54,137 nt of DNA from NCBI GenBank assembly GCA_000310025.1, contig FN649755.1:2977144-3031280 (forward strand). The letters run 5' to 3'. The translations under genes and the position numbers were made by a program. Origin of the DNA: Ectocarpus siliculosus. Its lineage: Eukaryota; Sar; Phaeophyceae; Ectocarpales; Ectocarpaceae. Shown here piece by piece: positions 22,301-31,955 of this stretch (positions within the stretch are counted from its first letter, which is position 1; each line of letters opens with the position of its first letter). The notes beneath the pieces are model-generated. The model worked only from the letters and a program-made list of their open reading frames with translations. It searched no databases and was not told where the DNA came from.

Positions 22301-24312
22301 AACTGATACGGTTTGTACCGGTACCTCAGATGGAAAACATATCGTTTGTTGTCGTCACGCCATAGCCAAACTCGCATCAAACACAAGACCGTGGCATCGT
22401 CCAGATTTGCTTGCGCTATTTCGCCGCTCTTTTCGGGGTACATGTGTGTATCTCGCCGTTTTGTTTCCAGCTCAGATATGTGTATGCAGAAGATCGTGTG
22501 TGTGCGTGGGCATGCCTAAACTGGTATCAATACCATGGTACCGGTCGGGGACATGGCACCGGCACAACACCTGTGTGTATTTCATCGGGGATCGCACCGG
22601 TCGGAGAGCTCACACCAGGGTGCCCGGAAAACACCAAACGAACTGATATAAATGCATTTATTTCCGAACCGGGGTCAGAGAGATGGCACCGGGGTGCGAA
22701 AACATTCCGAGGAACAAACAGAAAAAATCGATCGCACCCGGTGCCATCTCTCCGGCTATTCGGTACTCGGTTTCTGTCTGTCTGCGGGCGGTAATCGATT
22801 ATGATATTTTCGCTGGGATCGTAGGCTTTCATGTGCAAACGGACGAATGAAGTACATATCCACAAAGTGGGGTACGCGTTCAACTTTTCGGCAGCACCCA
22901 AGTTGTTTCGGTGATGATTCGGTGGTCTCCCAGGAACATAATTTCTTCAGGTACAAGATGTGGTGACTACAACAGCAGTACAGCGTCAGGCACGCACATT
23001 TCTATGCCTTTGCTTGCTGCGGCTCTGCCTTCCGTCCGATACGCACTTAGGGTACTAAAAAATTAGGTTCTTTAGCTTTATTAACCGAAACCTTATGATC
23101 TGTTTCTTCAGCTTTTATTTGTTTTGGGCTAGTTCGTCAAATAAGCCAATTTTGATCATAATTTGAAAAACTACACATGATTCAAAGCTAGATATTGTGC
23201 CCCGGAAAGCTGATGGCGAGAGTAGTTGCTACATTTATTTATTGGTAGTAGAAGAGTCAACGAACGTTCAACAGATTTACTAGAATTATATAGGCACATC
23301 AAGTACTGGAACTTTTCGAATCCCGCCAAGTGTGTCTTCCGTGACCAATACACGTCCCTTCGAAACTTGTCCAAGATTTTCGAATCCCATGAAGTACCCT
23401 TTGAACTGCAATTCATCTAATCCGGAGGGCAATTTAGTCACACCCAACCACCCACCCACAGCCTCCCTGAAACTTTTACCCTTGGTGCTACTGTAAAAAA
23501 GGGGACGGATAGATGGGACGGGAAGAGTGACAATATTTTCAACGGTTTCAAAATAGCTCGGGCCACGAGTCTTTGAGTTTACCACCGTCACGCGTGGCAA
23601 ACATGGAAGGGATAGTAGCAAGCCATGTAGGTGACCACTTACTGGGAGGTACGAGGGAGGGGGGGGGGCTAGAGAGTATCTGTTGTGAAACATGCCCCAA
23701 TTTCCGTCGAGCTTGTCGTGAGTTGGAGGCTACAATTTTTCAGCTGTCTTCGCCGACCTCAGCGTGCCAATGTTCCCTAGGGTTACAGCAGAGCACCGAG
23801 AGGTCAAGCTACAAAACAATCGCCCACCTCCGACTTTGTGCCCTTCGTAAGCATATGTGAATTGCACATCCTCCACCCACCACCCTCCCTCGCCGTCGAC
23901 ATCATCACGCACTTCAGAGCCAATACTTCCAGACAAATTATGAGGACGAGGGCGCGCATGGCGCACGAAGTCCGGAACCCTTGCACGTTGTACAAACTTA
24001 TCTGGGAGAAACGAAAAGAGGATTCATCCATGTCCGCTCGAAACCACCACCTCTTCCCTCTTTCGGGGGTATCATCACCTTCTTCGTTTGCAGCACCGAG
24101 CGTACCATTCCCGCACCTCCTAGCATTGCGCACCTTTCGGGCACCCCGAAGTCAACAAAGCGTTAGCCCACCTTCAAGATGTAGCCGAGGGAAATGACGG
24201 CCATCAGAGGCAACGCCAGCACCCAGTACACCCACTGAACCAAATCGGGAATCCCGCGTCCTAGCGCCGATTCGACTAGCGACGAACCCGAGAGAGCTCC
24301 CCACAGCTGGGC
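10180..24312 (-). CDS. SLAC1/TehA-family anion channel, spliced gene (whole span)
   Basis: Minus-strand exons 24312-24172, 21255-21132, 16085-15901, 15390-15289, 13981-13885, 13504-13059, (12216-12177 tentative), 11702-11499 and 10379-10180 join in compatible phases with GT-AG borders to the TAG at 10180. The product has the order of motifs known in the SLAC1/TehA family (multi-helix plasma-membrane channels or carriers for chloride, nitrate or dicarboxylates). These are an aromatic helix ending YILK, VKREWAHPIRSNF, GKWLFNQ then YQLAVVGNF, REISLFFFAVG, HPIYFLFIAPPSAAAIAW, WWAYSFP and a last helix with ATILYAEE. Exons upstream of 24312 (start codon, first helix) were not found and may lie in or beyond the N run. 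Introns reach 5 kb and host a copia element, foldback elements and a LINE fragment. Substrate and regulation cannot be told from sequence. Confidence 0.85.
11065..11206 (-). mobile_element. LINE 3' end fragment (minus strand)
   Basis: Read on the minus strand it encodes DRLGKTFLSPLWKSRKERLA, then GNNAPS and a stop. It is followed by the tail GGTCANTGGTCTAACCGCTAAGGC and a poly-C run. It matches the last 35 codons plus tail of the LINE at 43452-43912. It lies in the last intron of the anion-channel gene, in the same orientation as the gene. Confidence 0.75.
11499..11702 (-). CDS. anion channel, exon with HPIYFLFIAPPS and WWAYSFP
   Basis: It encodes HPIYFLFIAPPSAAAIAW, then a polar loop, a helix SLYFIAGFLYMFFVLG and SFSVAWWAYSFP. 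The donor CCCAT/GTGAGA is consensus. The FLFIAPPS and WWAYSFP blocks are classic TehA/SLAC1 motifs. The acceptor is either at 11702 or at 11704; phase favours 11702. Confidence 0.85.
12177..12216 (-). CDS. anion channel, tentative 40-nt exon
   Basis: The acceptor CTTGGCCTTCAG and donor GACGAG/GTACTA enclose 40 nt that take phase 0 to phase 1. That is the only combination I found that joins 13059 to the CGTTACACCCC start at 11702 and restores A-L-H-P. The alternative frame (GEEVLRKRQDEV) looks more protein-like but does not close the phases. Transcript data could show another solution. Confidence 0.3.
13059..13504 (-). CDS. anion channel, long acidic Ser/Ala-rich loop exon
   Basis: The 446-nt exon has a pyrimidine-rich acceptor ending CTCTCCAG and a consensus donor GCG/GTGAGT. 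It starts in phase 1, ends in phase 0, and is open throughout. The product is hydrophilic, with K/R/E-rich then A/E/S-rich parts (SGAEDAPMAESEDAPAVAEK, HLEVENEDIENN). It falls between two transmembrane helices that are normally joined by a short loop, so it would be a lineage-specific cytosolic or apoplastic insertion. The opposite strand is also open (183 codons), but looks less protein-like. Confidence 0.55.
13885..13981 (-). CDS. anion channel, loop exon (hydrophilic)
   Basis: The acceptor is a C-rich tract ending TTCGAAG and the donor GACG/GTAAGC. It starts in phase 0 and ends in phase 1, exactly bridging 15289 and 13504. It encodes a hydrophilic segment (HNSADNVEHPSSAAARPSVD) without family similarity, so support is splice logic and strand only. 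Confidence 0.55.
15289..15390 (-). CDS. anion channel, exon with REISLFFFAVG helix
   Basis: A 34-codon exon, phase 0 at both ends, lies between acceptor GTGCGCAG and donor ATCCAG/GTACAG. It encodes SVELACREISLFFFAVGSLY and a continuing hydrophobic stretch LLLVFFAIQ. The E-x-x-x-F-F-x-x-G pattern matches the family helix that follows GNF. Confidence 0.8.
15901..16085 (-). CDS. anion channel, exon with YGKWLFNQ and VVGNF motifs
   Basis: The acceptor is GCTGCTCAG and the donor CGCAG/GTGATT. It encodes LPAFLIMSGLLLYLEMASYG, KWLFNQTRSLS and PSYQLAVVGNFLVASLG. The GNF motif after a polar loop is typical of SLAC1/TehA proteins. The 5 kb intron before it contains the whole copia element. Confidence 0.85.
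17671..17859 (+). repeat. copia 5' LTR
   Basis: 189 bp, TG...CA ends with imperfect inverted termini (TGTTTGGGGTG / CACCCAAACACA). The copy differs from the 3' LTR by about ten substitutions by eye, so the insertion is not brand new. No standard initiator-tRNA primer site (TGGTATCAGAGC-like) follows it. Confidence 0.88.
17862..17928 (-). repeat. inverted copy of the LTR's first 67 bp beside the 5' LTR
   Basis: Starting 3 bp after the 5' LTR, the sequence is the reverse complement of the LTR start, ending exactly at CCCCAAACA. It occupies the place of the primer binding site and makes 17671-17928 a foldback. A similar lone inverted fragment is at 6941-6995. Confidence 0.85.
17948..18830 (+). 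repeat. 111-bp GC-rich coding-type repeats (37-residue Ala/Gly-rich unit)
   Basis: Unit starts recur at about 17949, 18063, 18174 and 18282 (spacings 114, 111, 108, all multiples of three), and two more units occur at about 18670-18830. In the plus frame the consensus is like AATAAGxMAGxPAVVAGAAA followed by SAAxPAATAAxxGGxV. Between the two blocks lies a short coiled-coil-like stretch (RLDEALRAIDTAKAETKEAK, about 18560-18650). Preservation of codon length suggests these were part of the element's protein, perhaps a Gag-like region, now frameshifted. The opposite strands are also open because of the GC content. Confidence 0.6.
19162..19795 (+). pseudogene. copia polyprotein remnant: start of RT joined to RNase H
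   Basis: Around 19190-19260 one frame reads LPTGLACDLETPETYGEAHAGPH, as just before copia reverse transcriptase. The expected GTFEEVGAE (about 19289) and KWVYSWKGDEFG (about 19350-19385) follow in shifted frames, then LVARGF. The next residues already belong to RNase H: from 19400 the frame has VTLSSTEAEYVAMSER, EDNVGAIHLASNPATTPNSK, HIDIRHHFIRE and AGFLTKPLPKETF, ending with TAG at 19795. The reverse transcriptase core with its catalytic aspartates is deleted. Confidence 0.88.
20633..20821 (+). repeat. copia 3' LTR
   Basis: Partner of 17671-17859, same length and termini, followed directly by the ATGCC target duplication. Confidence 0.88.
21132..21255 (-). CDS. anion channel, exon with VKREWAHPIRSNF signature
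   Basis: The acceptor TTTTCTCAATCCAG and the donor G/GTGAGT are both strong. It encodes VVFFFGAVKREWAHPIRSNF followed by a helix (VFTPLLGSMTLAAAVPP). The R-E-x-x-HP-x-R-x-NF motif is the best family signature in the gene. It enters in phase 0 and leaves in phase 1, which matches the next exon at 16085. Confidence 0.85.
21877..22004. mobile_element. foldback element A, copy 1 (GGTCGGAGAGATGGCACC termini)
   Basis: The left end GGTCGGAGAGATGGCAC (with a second GGTCGGGGAGATGGCACCGG) pairs with the right end CGCACCGGGTGCGATCTCTCCGACC-like sequence. The interior is about 60 bp of AT-richer DNA and carries no gene. It lies in an intron of the anion-channel gene. Confidence 0.65.
22539..22625 (+). 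repeat. partial pieces of foldback element A
   Basis: Two fragments, TACCGGTCGGGGACATGGCACCGG-like at about 22540 and GCACCGGTCGGAGAGCTCACACC-like at about 22590, resemble the arms of element A without a proper partner arm. They suggest repeated insertion or slippage at this site. Confidence 0.5.
22673..22755. mobile_element. foldback element A, copy 2
   Basis: Left arm GGTCAGAGAGATGGCACCGG and right arm CGCACCCGGTGCCATCTCTCC are inverted copies separated by about 35 bp. The arms match copy 1. Transcribed as part of the intron, it would form a strong hairpin. Confidence 0.7.
24172..24312 (-). CDS. anion channel, exon with early transmembrane helix
   Basis: The 47-codon exon starts after CCCTCAG and ends at AAG before GTGGGC, phase 0 at both ends. 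It encodes AQLWGALSGSSLVESAL and then a helix WVYWVLALPLMAVISLGY ending ILK, as expected just before the conserved basic loop of the family. An upstream exon should supply the start codon. Confidence 0.75.
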
Positions 24313-24623
24313 CTGAGGGTCGGAGGCCGCCGGTTGAATAGAAGGGTTAGGGTTCAGAGTAAAAACAACTTCTTTAGCAGCAGATTCTTTTTTTCTTCTG
24401 TTGTTGCTGCTGCATACGTGTACATACAGTTTTAGGTGTGTGTGTAAATATTGCTTTTGGTTTGTGGGAAGCGATATAGTACCAATCGTGAAAAAGAATG
24501 ACAAGAAACAATGTAGAGTAGCAAGCACCACCCCCCGTCTTGGCACATGTCTAAGCACAGAGTGGTAAGTTTATGTTCAACCACGTGTGTACGTGCCTAG
24601 CTTCACTGCGGGCATACCGTACA

Positions 24624-24820
24624 TGACACAAGATAACACACCCCCTGCGCCAAATTTCAAAGCTCGTTTACGCCACGACAAAGAGGATGCATAAATGAAA
24701 CAATACAGTTTCGGAAAGCTGTCGACGAGACAACTTCAACGCCACCGTTTTCGGCGCTGTTACTCTTTCTGCTGTTGAGAAATCGAGATTTGAGAATCGG
24801 TCGAGGGCGTGTGTTTTTCG
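24624..24820. mobile_element. MITE-like family B, copy 1
   Basis: The 5' end TGACACAAGATAACACACCC is followed by CCTGnnCCnAnTTTCAAAGCTCG. The 3' end is its diverged inverted copy (ATCGAGATTTGAGAATCGGT then GGGCGTGTGTTTTTCG). The interior shares GACAAAGAGGATGCAT and TTTCGGAAAGCTGTCGACGA with the other copies. No coding capacity. Confidence 0.65.
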
Positions 24821-26000
24821 GTATTTAAGGGACCCTTGGCTCCAGCGGAGGTGGTGCCGTCCCTGGTGCCCCGGGCTCCCAGTTATGGTGTTGACTATTT
24901 CTCACATGTCAAACTTCATGGTACGACACACTTGCGGGTGCCTCACTGCTGTGCGCTCCTGACCCCCCCCTCTCCCGCTAACCCCGTAAGAGACACAAAC
25001 GTGCATTTCTCTTTGGACAAACCAATTCAGCTTGAGCAATCCCGTCGAATAAAAACCTGTGCCGCTCATCACTATAGGTATTGTAGCGCGAGATCGAGGT
25101 GCTTGGAATTTACGTTCTGGTGAGCAAGCGCCGAAAAGAAAGAGTCAGTTGCTGGCAGGTACAGCGCGTCACAAAGAACCGCACTGCTCGAACTGCCAAA
25201 GTCTCCCATGTGGTGTTTGAGCGACGTCACATGGCTTGACAGCAGCAGCAGCAGCAGTAGCAGGCAACCAGAAAATGCTGTAGAGGGGTTCTTCTGAACT
25301 GTACAATTTCTGTAGATGCACGAAACTGCCGGGTCTTCCGGGAAGGTTGACGCGTCGCCGCTGTTCTCGATGTACGTATCCTCAAGCTACAAACGGACTA
25401 AACGCGAATCAAGCTGATTCACCCGACGTTTCCTGGGCGAAATATGTGTGGAGGTTTGAGAACGGACCCAAGTTGATTATTGGATCTACGGCCGGAAACG
25501 ATACTAGAAAGAGGCTTTCCGCGTTGTTTTTACGCCCCCCCCCCAAAAGCTGCATGTGCATGAGTCCCTCATTCTTCGTTCAAGTTGGAATGTCTTTTTT
25601 GCGAAAAGCCTTCCCTGTATCTAAAGCCCTTGTTTTTATTTGTGAGGAGCCGGGCGTAGCCTCAGATGAATCATGCTATGGGCTTGCGGTGAGCGCCCCG
25701 CGACGCTCGACTGCCCCAGGGCGTTTGCCGTACTTGTGCATCCACCGTTCCGTCCTTTTGCCCAAATCTTTTAGTCACTTTTGGGACAACAGCGGCCAAC
25801 GTGTAGCACGCAACCTAACACTAGGTTTTGCCAACACCGCAAGTTGAACCCCTTGAGGGCATCACAGATCAATCTACTGTCGAGGTTGCGCGGCGGTACT
25901 GCTGTGCTCCTTGTTTGCTGCAACCGTAGCATACCGCACCTGAGACGCTAACCCCAGGGGTACCGCAAAAGCGTTGACCTTCAGCCGCAGCAAGAAGGAC
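24821..26000. other. no recognised gene
   Basis: A 166-codon plus-strand open frame (25347-25847) has no recognisable domain. A CAG-type triplet run lies near 25241-25262. Missing 5' exons of the anion-channel gene should be upstream of 24312 on the minus strand, but I could not identify one here. Confidence 0.35.
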
Positions 26001-26103
26001 CTGTATCGTGAAACATAAAAATTGACACAAACAGGAGAACTTTAAAGAACCGGTTGTGAGTGAGAACAAGTGCAACACGACCCCCCCCCCCCCCCCCCCC
26101 CCA

Positions 26104-26540
26104 AACAAAAAAAAAAAAAAGGGGCGTATTTTCCCAAAAACTTTTCCTGGAAACTTGAAAATTTTGGACATTTTTCCCTTCTTCCCGCTGGGCTGAAATT
26201 TTCCACCGCCCTGTTTCAATTTCCCCCCTTTCCCTAACCCCCGAAGCCCCAATCATGGGATGGGAACCCAGCCCGATTTTTTAAAACGAGGGCCTTTGGT
26301 TTTGTCCGCCGGGTTTTTCCCCTAACCCCTTTTAAGGGCATGANNNNNNNNNNNNNNNNNNNNNNNNNNNNNNNNNNNNNNNNNNNNNNNNNNNNNNNNN
26401 NNNNNNNNNNNNNNNNNNNNNNNNNNNNNNNNNNNNNNNNNNNTTTTTTAAAAAAAAAATTTTTTGGGAAACGGGAAAATTTAAAAAACCGGTTTGGGGG
26501 GGAAAAAAAGGCAACCCCCCCCCCCCCCCCCCCCCCCCCG
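26104..26540. other. probable misassembly: degraded overlapping contig ends around the N run
   Basis: The 100 N lie at 26344-26443. Left of them, 26118-26343 is a run-smeared version of the clean sequence at 26558-26783 (shared GTGGAAACTTGA-type block, GCTGGGCTGA, CCGCCCTGTT, GGCCTTTG/GGCCCTTG). Right of them, 26455-26515 is a smeared version of the clean 26030-26085 (AGAACTTTAAAGAACCGGTT versus AAAATTTAAAAAACCGGTTT). Each side is clean up to the poly-C tract and degraded beyond it. The two sides therefore overlap. Confidence 0.8.
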
Positions 26541-26868
26541 CGAAGCAAACAAGAAGAAAGGGCGCGTATTCTCCGACAAGCTTCTCGTGGAAACTTGAGA
26601 CTTTGGCACATTTTCCCGTTCTTCCTGCTGGGCTGACATTCTCGACCGCCCTGTTCGAATTACCCACCTTCCCATAACCTCCGATGCCCGAGTCATGGAC
26701 TGGTAGCGCAGCGCGATTTCTTAAAGCGAGGCCCTTGCGTTCTGTCGGCCGGTCTTTCGCCGTAACGCCTTTGATGGCCATGAGCGCAACACTGTTGTGA
26801 GGTGATTATCCCCCCCTCCTTTGGCTGTCTCCCCCCCCCCGGTGCTTCCCCCCCCCTCGGCCTTGTTT

Positions 26869-27508
26869 GCCATCGGGGTTTGGGTTTTCGTCGCTTGGCA
26901 ACGACGTTGTAAAACAAGCCGCCCCCCGGTGTTTGCCATCGGGGTTGGGTTTTCGTCGCTTGGCAACGACGTTGTAAAACAAGCCCCCCCCTCGGTGTTT
27001 GCCATCGGGATTGGGTTTTCGTCGCTTGGCAACGACGTTGTAAAACAAGCCAATTCACTTCGTGAACTCGGCAACCAGGTTACCGGGTTTTCTTTTTTGC
27101 CTCTGCTTTTGTTTCGCGGTAACCATAATGGTGGTCGAGTAGATCATGTTGCGGGGTCGAGAACCCTCACTCCGCGCAAAGGGCATAGTCGCACCACGTT
27201 GTGTTAATTGGTCAGGCACCCTCGAGGCAGTTACACAGTGCTTATAACTGTCTATGGAAGTGAAAGCACCAGAGAATAAAGTAAGTCATACGCAGCTGAC
27301 ATCCGTACGCAAGGAAGTAAGCACAAGATGCCGAACACACTTAGCAGGATGCAGCGCACCCTTCATGCGACTCGCCGAATACCTCACGGCGCTTCGCGCT
27401 TGGTGATGTGAGAGCCTGGTCCTGTGAGAACCCGGCGTGCTCCGTCCCGGCTTTGTAGCGATGCGAGGTCAATGGTCTAACGACTACGGCATGCACGACT
27501 ATGAGTAC
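26869..27508 (+). mobile_element. SINE-like non-LTR repeat, copy 1
   Basis: It begins with three 65-66 bp units, each holding the hairpin CGTCGCTTGGCAACGACG (at 26889, 26954 and 27020) and TTGTAAAACAAGCC. After these come AATTCACTTCGTGAACTCGG, GGTAACCATAATGGTGGTCG, CTCGAGGCAGTTACACAGTG and other conserved blocks, ending GGTCAATGGTCTAACGACTA-CGGCATGC and a CA microsatellite. The last 45 bp match the LINE 3' tail at 43857-43912. There is no open frame of note. Confidence 0.7.
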
Positions 27509-27513
27509 ACACA

Positions 27514-30500
27514 CACACTCCTCTGGCTGTCTGCCCCAAGGAATAGAAGCTGCGGTATCGCTTCGTCTCGTCTCGAGAAAGGACGCACGCGTGGTCACCG
27601 GCTAAACGGCGAAGTCTTCGCAACGAACAGTATGCACCCCCCCCCCTTCTCCCCTCGCGTCTCAACCCCTAGTAGCTCAGATCTACTCACCATGGGGATT
27701 GCAGATGTGGCTCGATTTGAGTCGTGTTCGGGCGGGGATCCTCCATCTCTATCCCCTTCAGGACGCTCGTGAAGTTTTTCTCTGTCGCCATGTGCGACTA
27801 GAAACAGCACTCAAGCGGGCATCGCGGGTGTGAGGAGGGGAGGGACGGATGGGATGGGCCTCCTGCCAAGCATGTCGAGTTTGGTGTTTTCAGGGCCGGG
27901 CCACGCGGGGGGGGGGAGCTCAACGGTGGGAATGGCGCGCGGGTTTCTTAGACGGGCGGTCACGGTGTCAACAGTCTCACCAATCAAAGGACGCCTGTGC
28001 GAGCAAAAACCTCTGCAGTGCTTTTTAACAGGGAGGTCGTGGAAAGAGAGTGGAGAAAATGGTCCATCCTCCGGAAGCCGGATTCATTCACGGCTACAAA
28101 AAAGCGGTCACACTATCCTTTTCGGTGCATGTATTCTGTCGGACTGCTTGATATAAGACCTGTGCGCTGCCCCTGACTTTGTCGGTATCGGTAAACAGGG
28201 TGCAGGTGTTCATTCTAATAACGTACGGCAAAACAGCGTTCGAGATTCGAGATCGGTATCATACTTGCTGCAACCGGGGCTGTCCTCCTGCAGCCCAACG
28301 TCTATTCGGTTAGCAGTGCCCCTGGGGAAAACAAGAGCAATATCACCGCAGAGCACGGAGAAAGATCGCCTTTTGTGTACGATTCTCTGCATTTTTCATA
28401 GGGTTCTTGGGAAACAAGACATGCCCCATGTGTTGAACGGGCATCACGAACGCAAACCCCTTTCAGGAAATAGTCAAGCGGTTCGTACAAGCGCTGGTGA
28501 TACGACAGGCGGGAAACTGAAATTTGGAAACGATCATGTCGTGTACTCGGCATCGATGGCCAGACCCTCGACAGATAACGCAACGTAATTGTTGCAAGGA
28601 GCGCGACCTGTCAAGACCTTATGGCTTTCCACGCCCATGCATCAAACTTTCCCGTTACTCGTTGCCAACGAGGGTCTCTGTTCTCCCACCCCTTTGTTCC
28701 AAAGCCTGCTAGCTGCTCACTTCTTCCAACAGCCGATTCAGGAGCGCTCGCGAAATATCACCGACATCAGCGAAATAGAACGCAGACAACGTGCGCATGG
28801 CTACCGTCAACAGCCCCAAGCGGCTGAAAAAACAGATCAAGCAAATATGTTTGCTGACGAAAACAAGACTAAGAAGCGTCGATCCATGGCAAAGAGACCA
28901 TCAGGGTGCACAGCTCATGGGTTCATGGCGGTCCTGCAAGAAAGCTGTGATGTGCTGTTGGTATACAAGGCCTGGATGATAACGTGTGGGACTACAACGC
29001 CTTTGCGATACAGCCAACCCTGTGTGCTACCGGACGGCAAACAATGCAACGATGACAACAATAACAACCAGCAACGACACGATAGGTTGGCACCACAACT
29101 CTCAGGGCTGTTGAGGTACCCCATCTCTCCTCTTGTCTCTCTGTCTGTCGCTGTAATTTTGTCAGTCTCTCTTCCTCCCTCTCTCTCTCTGCCAATGTTT
29201 CCGCCTCTCTCTCTCTGCCTGCGGTCTGTCTGATTCTGCCTCTGCCTCCGCCTCTGTCTCTGTCTTTCTCTCTTGCGCTACCTGGAATGCCTGCATTGAC
29301 CGCCTTCTGCCTTGCTGGAAACGTGATGCCTGCGCCACCAGTCCCCCGCTCGGCGATCGGCGAGACCTTACGTAGGTTCAAGAAATCAGACAGATGCGGA
29401 TTCAGTGCGATCAATTTCCGGTTCACGTGCGGCCTTCACTAATACCAATGCTTGGATTAGCAACGAATGTGGTCTTATTCTTGCAATCGACAGGGCTACG
29501 TACGCAGCCGTTCGACAAGTGCTACGGATTGAACGAAAAATTCAAATCAACAATATCACACCCATCACGTCGTAATGTCCGGGCTGCCTGAAACATCGGC
29601 CGCGGCAGCACCGCCAGATGGTCCGGTCCTACGGCTACGACCACAACCTCCGTCCACAGGAGCAGAGCCCCTTACTAAGCACGTGTCCCTTTACCCTGTC
29701 GTCACCCACCCTCCATCCCACGCCTTCTCTGGCGAAATTAGTTGTGAGTTATCGATCGCTATACTACTGTAGGAGTTATACATTGGCTAGGCGATGCCAA
29801 CCCGGAAGGGAGAGATCGGCAAGACATCCCCTCGTGCTACATTCAGAGTAGGGCGGGGTAGTGAGCCGCGGGGTAAGACTCAATATCTTGCAGGCAACAG
29901 GCTATCTGCGATGCTGTGTGACGTCAACGCTATTGAATGTACCGGCAGCGTGCTCTCCGTAGGTATAGGTGCACCAGGCACAGGCGTGCGACGGGCGCGA
30001 TGAGGAGGTGTTTGTGCGCCGACGGGGGGAGGCGGCCCCTGTAGCCTTTTTTGCACACTCCATACGGTAATTTATTTTCTGTTGATGCCACGCACTGGCG
30101 AAGCACCCAAGTATGAAGTTGTTCCACCGCGCGCAAGTTGAACTCGGGCGTAAACACGCGCACATCGGGCAAAGACATCGAATGCTTCAAATGCCTGGCG
30201 ACGATCATACCACACGGCCGCAGAGCAACAGAAGCAGCGTAGCATCGTGACAGATGGATGGATACCCGCCACAGTTTTTGTCGTGAGAAGCGTCCAGCCA
30301 TCCCTTTCCCTCGTCAACCGTGAAGAAGCCCAACGTGGCCGGAAATAAATCCCGCGGGAAAACAAAAACATCACAACCTGCCGCTAGGGACGTGTGCGGG
30401 CGAATTTTGACGTCCGTGTGCATCTCGAATAGCTGTGGCAGTGGTATACCACATGTAGGGCAGCAGTCGCGTGGAGCGATCGCGGGGCTGCCCAACGACA

Positions 30501-31740
30501 GCCAGGAATTCCGAGGGTGTCTTGGCTCATGGGCACATGAATCACCACACCAGCCGCCAGGGAACGATCGCCCGCGTGTTAGCCTCCACGATGTAACCAT
30601 GCTGCGATGCGCTATGTATGCATAAGTATCGCGGTTCTGGTGCGCATAAGCATCCATTCTTAAAGCCGAGGGCGTTTGACTCTCTCATGTTCTCTTCGTG
30701 TTTTGAGCAGTCGTGATGCCGTCCAAGACCATACTGCAAAGTGTAAAGGCGATTACAGCCGTAGGACACACAGTGTACATTCCCCGAGACAAGCCACATC
30801 GTGAAGACGACAAGACAAACCGTCCTTCTAGTCTTGGAGCCCAATCGAGCCACCGGGAGACAACTGATGTCTGCACACAACACACCAAAAAAACTGCATC
30901 GACACTGTGGACCTAAGTGTGATCATCAACTTCCAACATCGGGCAGACGATGTATAGAGACTCAGCGCTTCCTGTAAAAAATGGGTGTAGACTTGAATAG
31001 CGACGCACAGCAGTTTTGGCACGTACTTAACACTCAAAAGTAGATGTTCACAGGATAAAAACACAGGACTGTTAGCCTGTGCCAATTACTGGTATGCATA
31101 CAGGATATGTAGGATAGCTGGTGTTGGGCAGGTGGCCTGCCGTGCGTGGTGGTCCAGTCAAATGCATGCCGAACACAAGCAGAAGCGAAAATCAGAGTGC
31201 CTTTCTTTTTATTGTGACATTCACACGCTGATGCAGTGAACGAACAGCGGACAAGGCGCACTCGTCTCTGCCAAGAGCACCCCCGACCCACGCTAGCTGG
31301 GCACTGCTGTGTGTTGGCACTCGGGCAGCCCGATAATCAAAAACCGTTGGTCCTTCTCTTCTTTCTGTGTACAATACAATAGGCTTACACACACTCAAAA
31401 AAAGCCCAGTTTCCCGTCGGTTTCAATCCGCATACTGTAAAGACTTCAACGCATCCCTCTCGACTGAGGTTATATCTCGAACGGGTAGTCTTTGTGCGAG
31501 GTTATGTTTACTTTCTAAAAAACAAACGAAAACAAGAAACGAGAGAGGAGAGGAGGGGAGAGAGGCACACGCACACACGCTGCAACGGCAACAACAACCT
31601 CCAGCCTTCCGCCGCGTCGAGTAGGACCACCCTCACTCCCACACAAATAACGGTGCAACACATAAAGCTTACACCGCCAGCCTTGTGGAAATGCTGTGTG
31701 CTTTTCGTTCATTCTTCTGTGATCGCTTTTGCGACGGCAC
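27514..31740. other. gene-poor stretch
   Basis: No domain could be recognised. A CT-rich simple-sequence stretch spans about 29127-29275. On the minus strand, 30205-30657 and 29930-30301 are open, with a Cys-x-x-Cys near CCPTCGIPLPQLF and a segment FPRDLFPATLGFFTVDEGKG. They could be exons or transposon debris, and I do not recognise them. The other open frames look random. Confidence 0.35.
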
Positions 31741-31955
31741 CCAAGCCGAGGTTACTGAGGATACGCCGAAAATTGACGAGGATATAAGCCGAGGTTGCCG
31801 AGAATAAGCCGAGGTTGCTGAGGATGAGCCGAGGATGTCGAAGATAAACAAGGCAGAGGATAAGCTGAGGTTGCTGAGGATAAGCCGAGGTTGCTGAGGA
31901 TAAGCCGAGGTTGCCGAGGATATGCCGAGGTTGTCGAGGGGATAAGCCAAGGATG
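31741..31955 (+). repeat. 20-bp minisatellite (GGATAAGCCGAGGTTGCTGA)
   Basis: About ten imperfect units of GGATAAGCCGAGGTTGCTGA, with one longer interruption near 31838-31860. The period of 20 is not a multiple of three, so the open frames read through it are incidental. Confidence 0.8.

Noticed and set aside
26340-26636. Open frames running through the N block
   Set aside because: They exist only because N codons are not stops; the flanks are degraded sequence.
27465-27508. tRNA-derived head (A-box-like TAGTCGTTAGACCA on the minus strand)
   Set aside because: No convincing B box at the right distance, and the LINE fragments carry the same sequence as their 3' tail.
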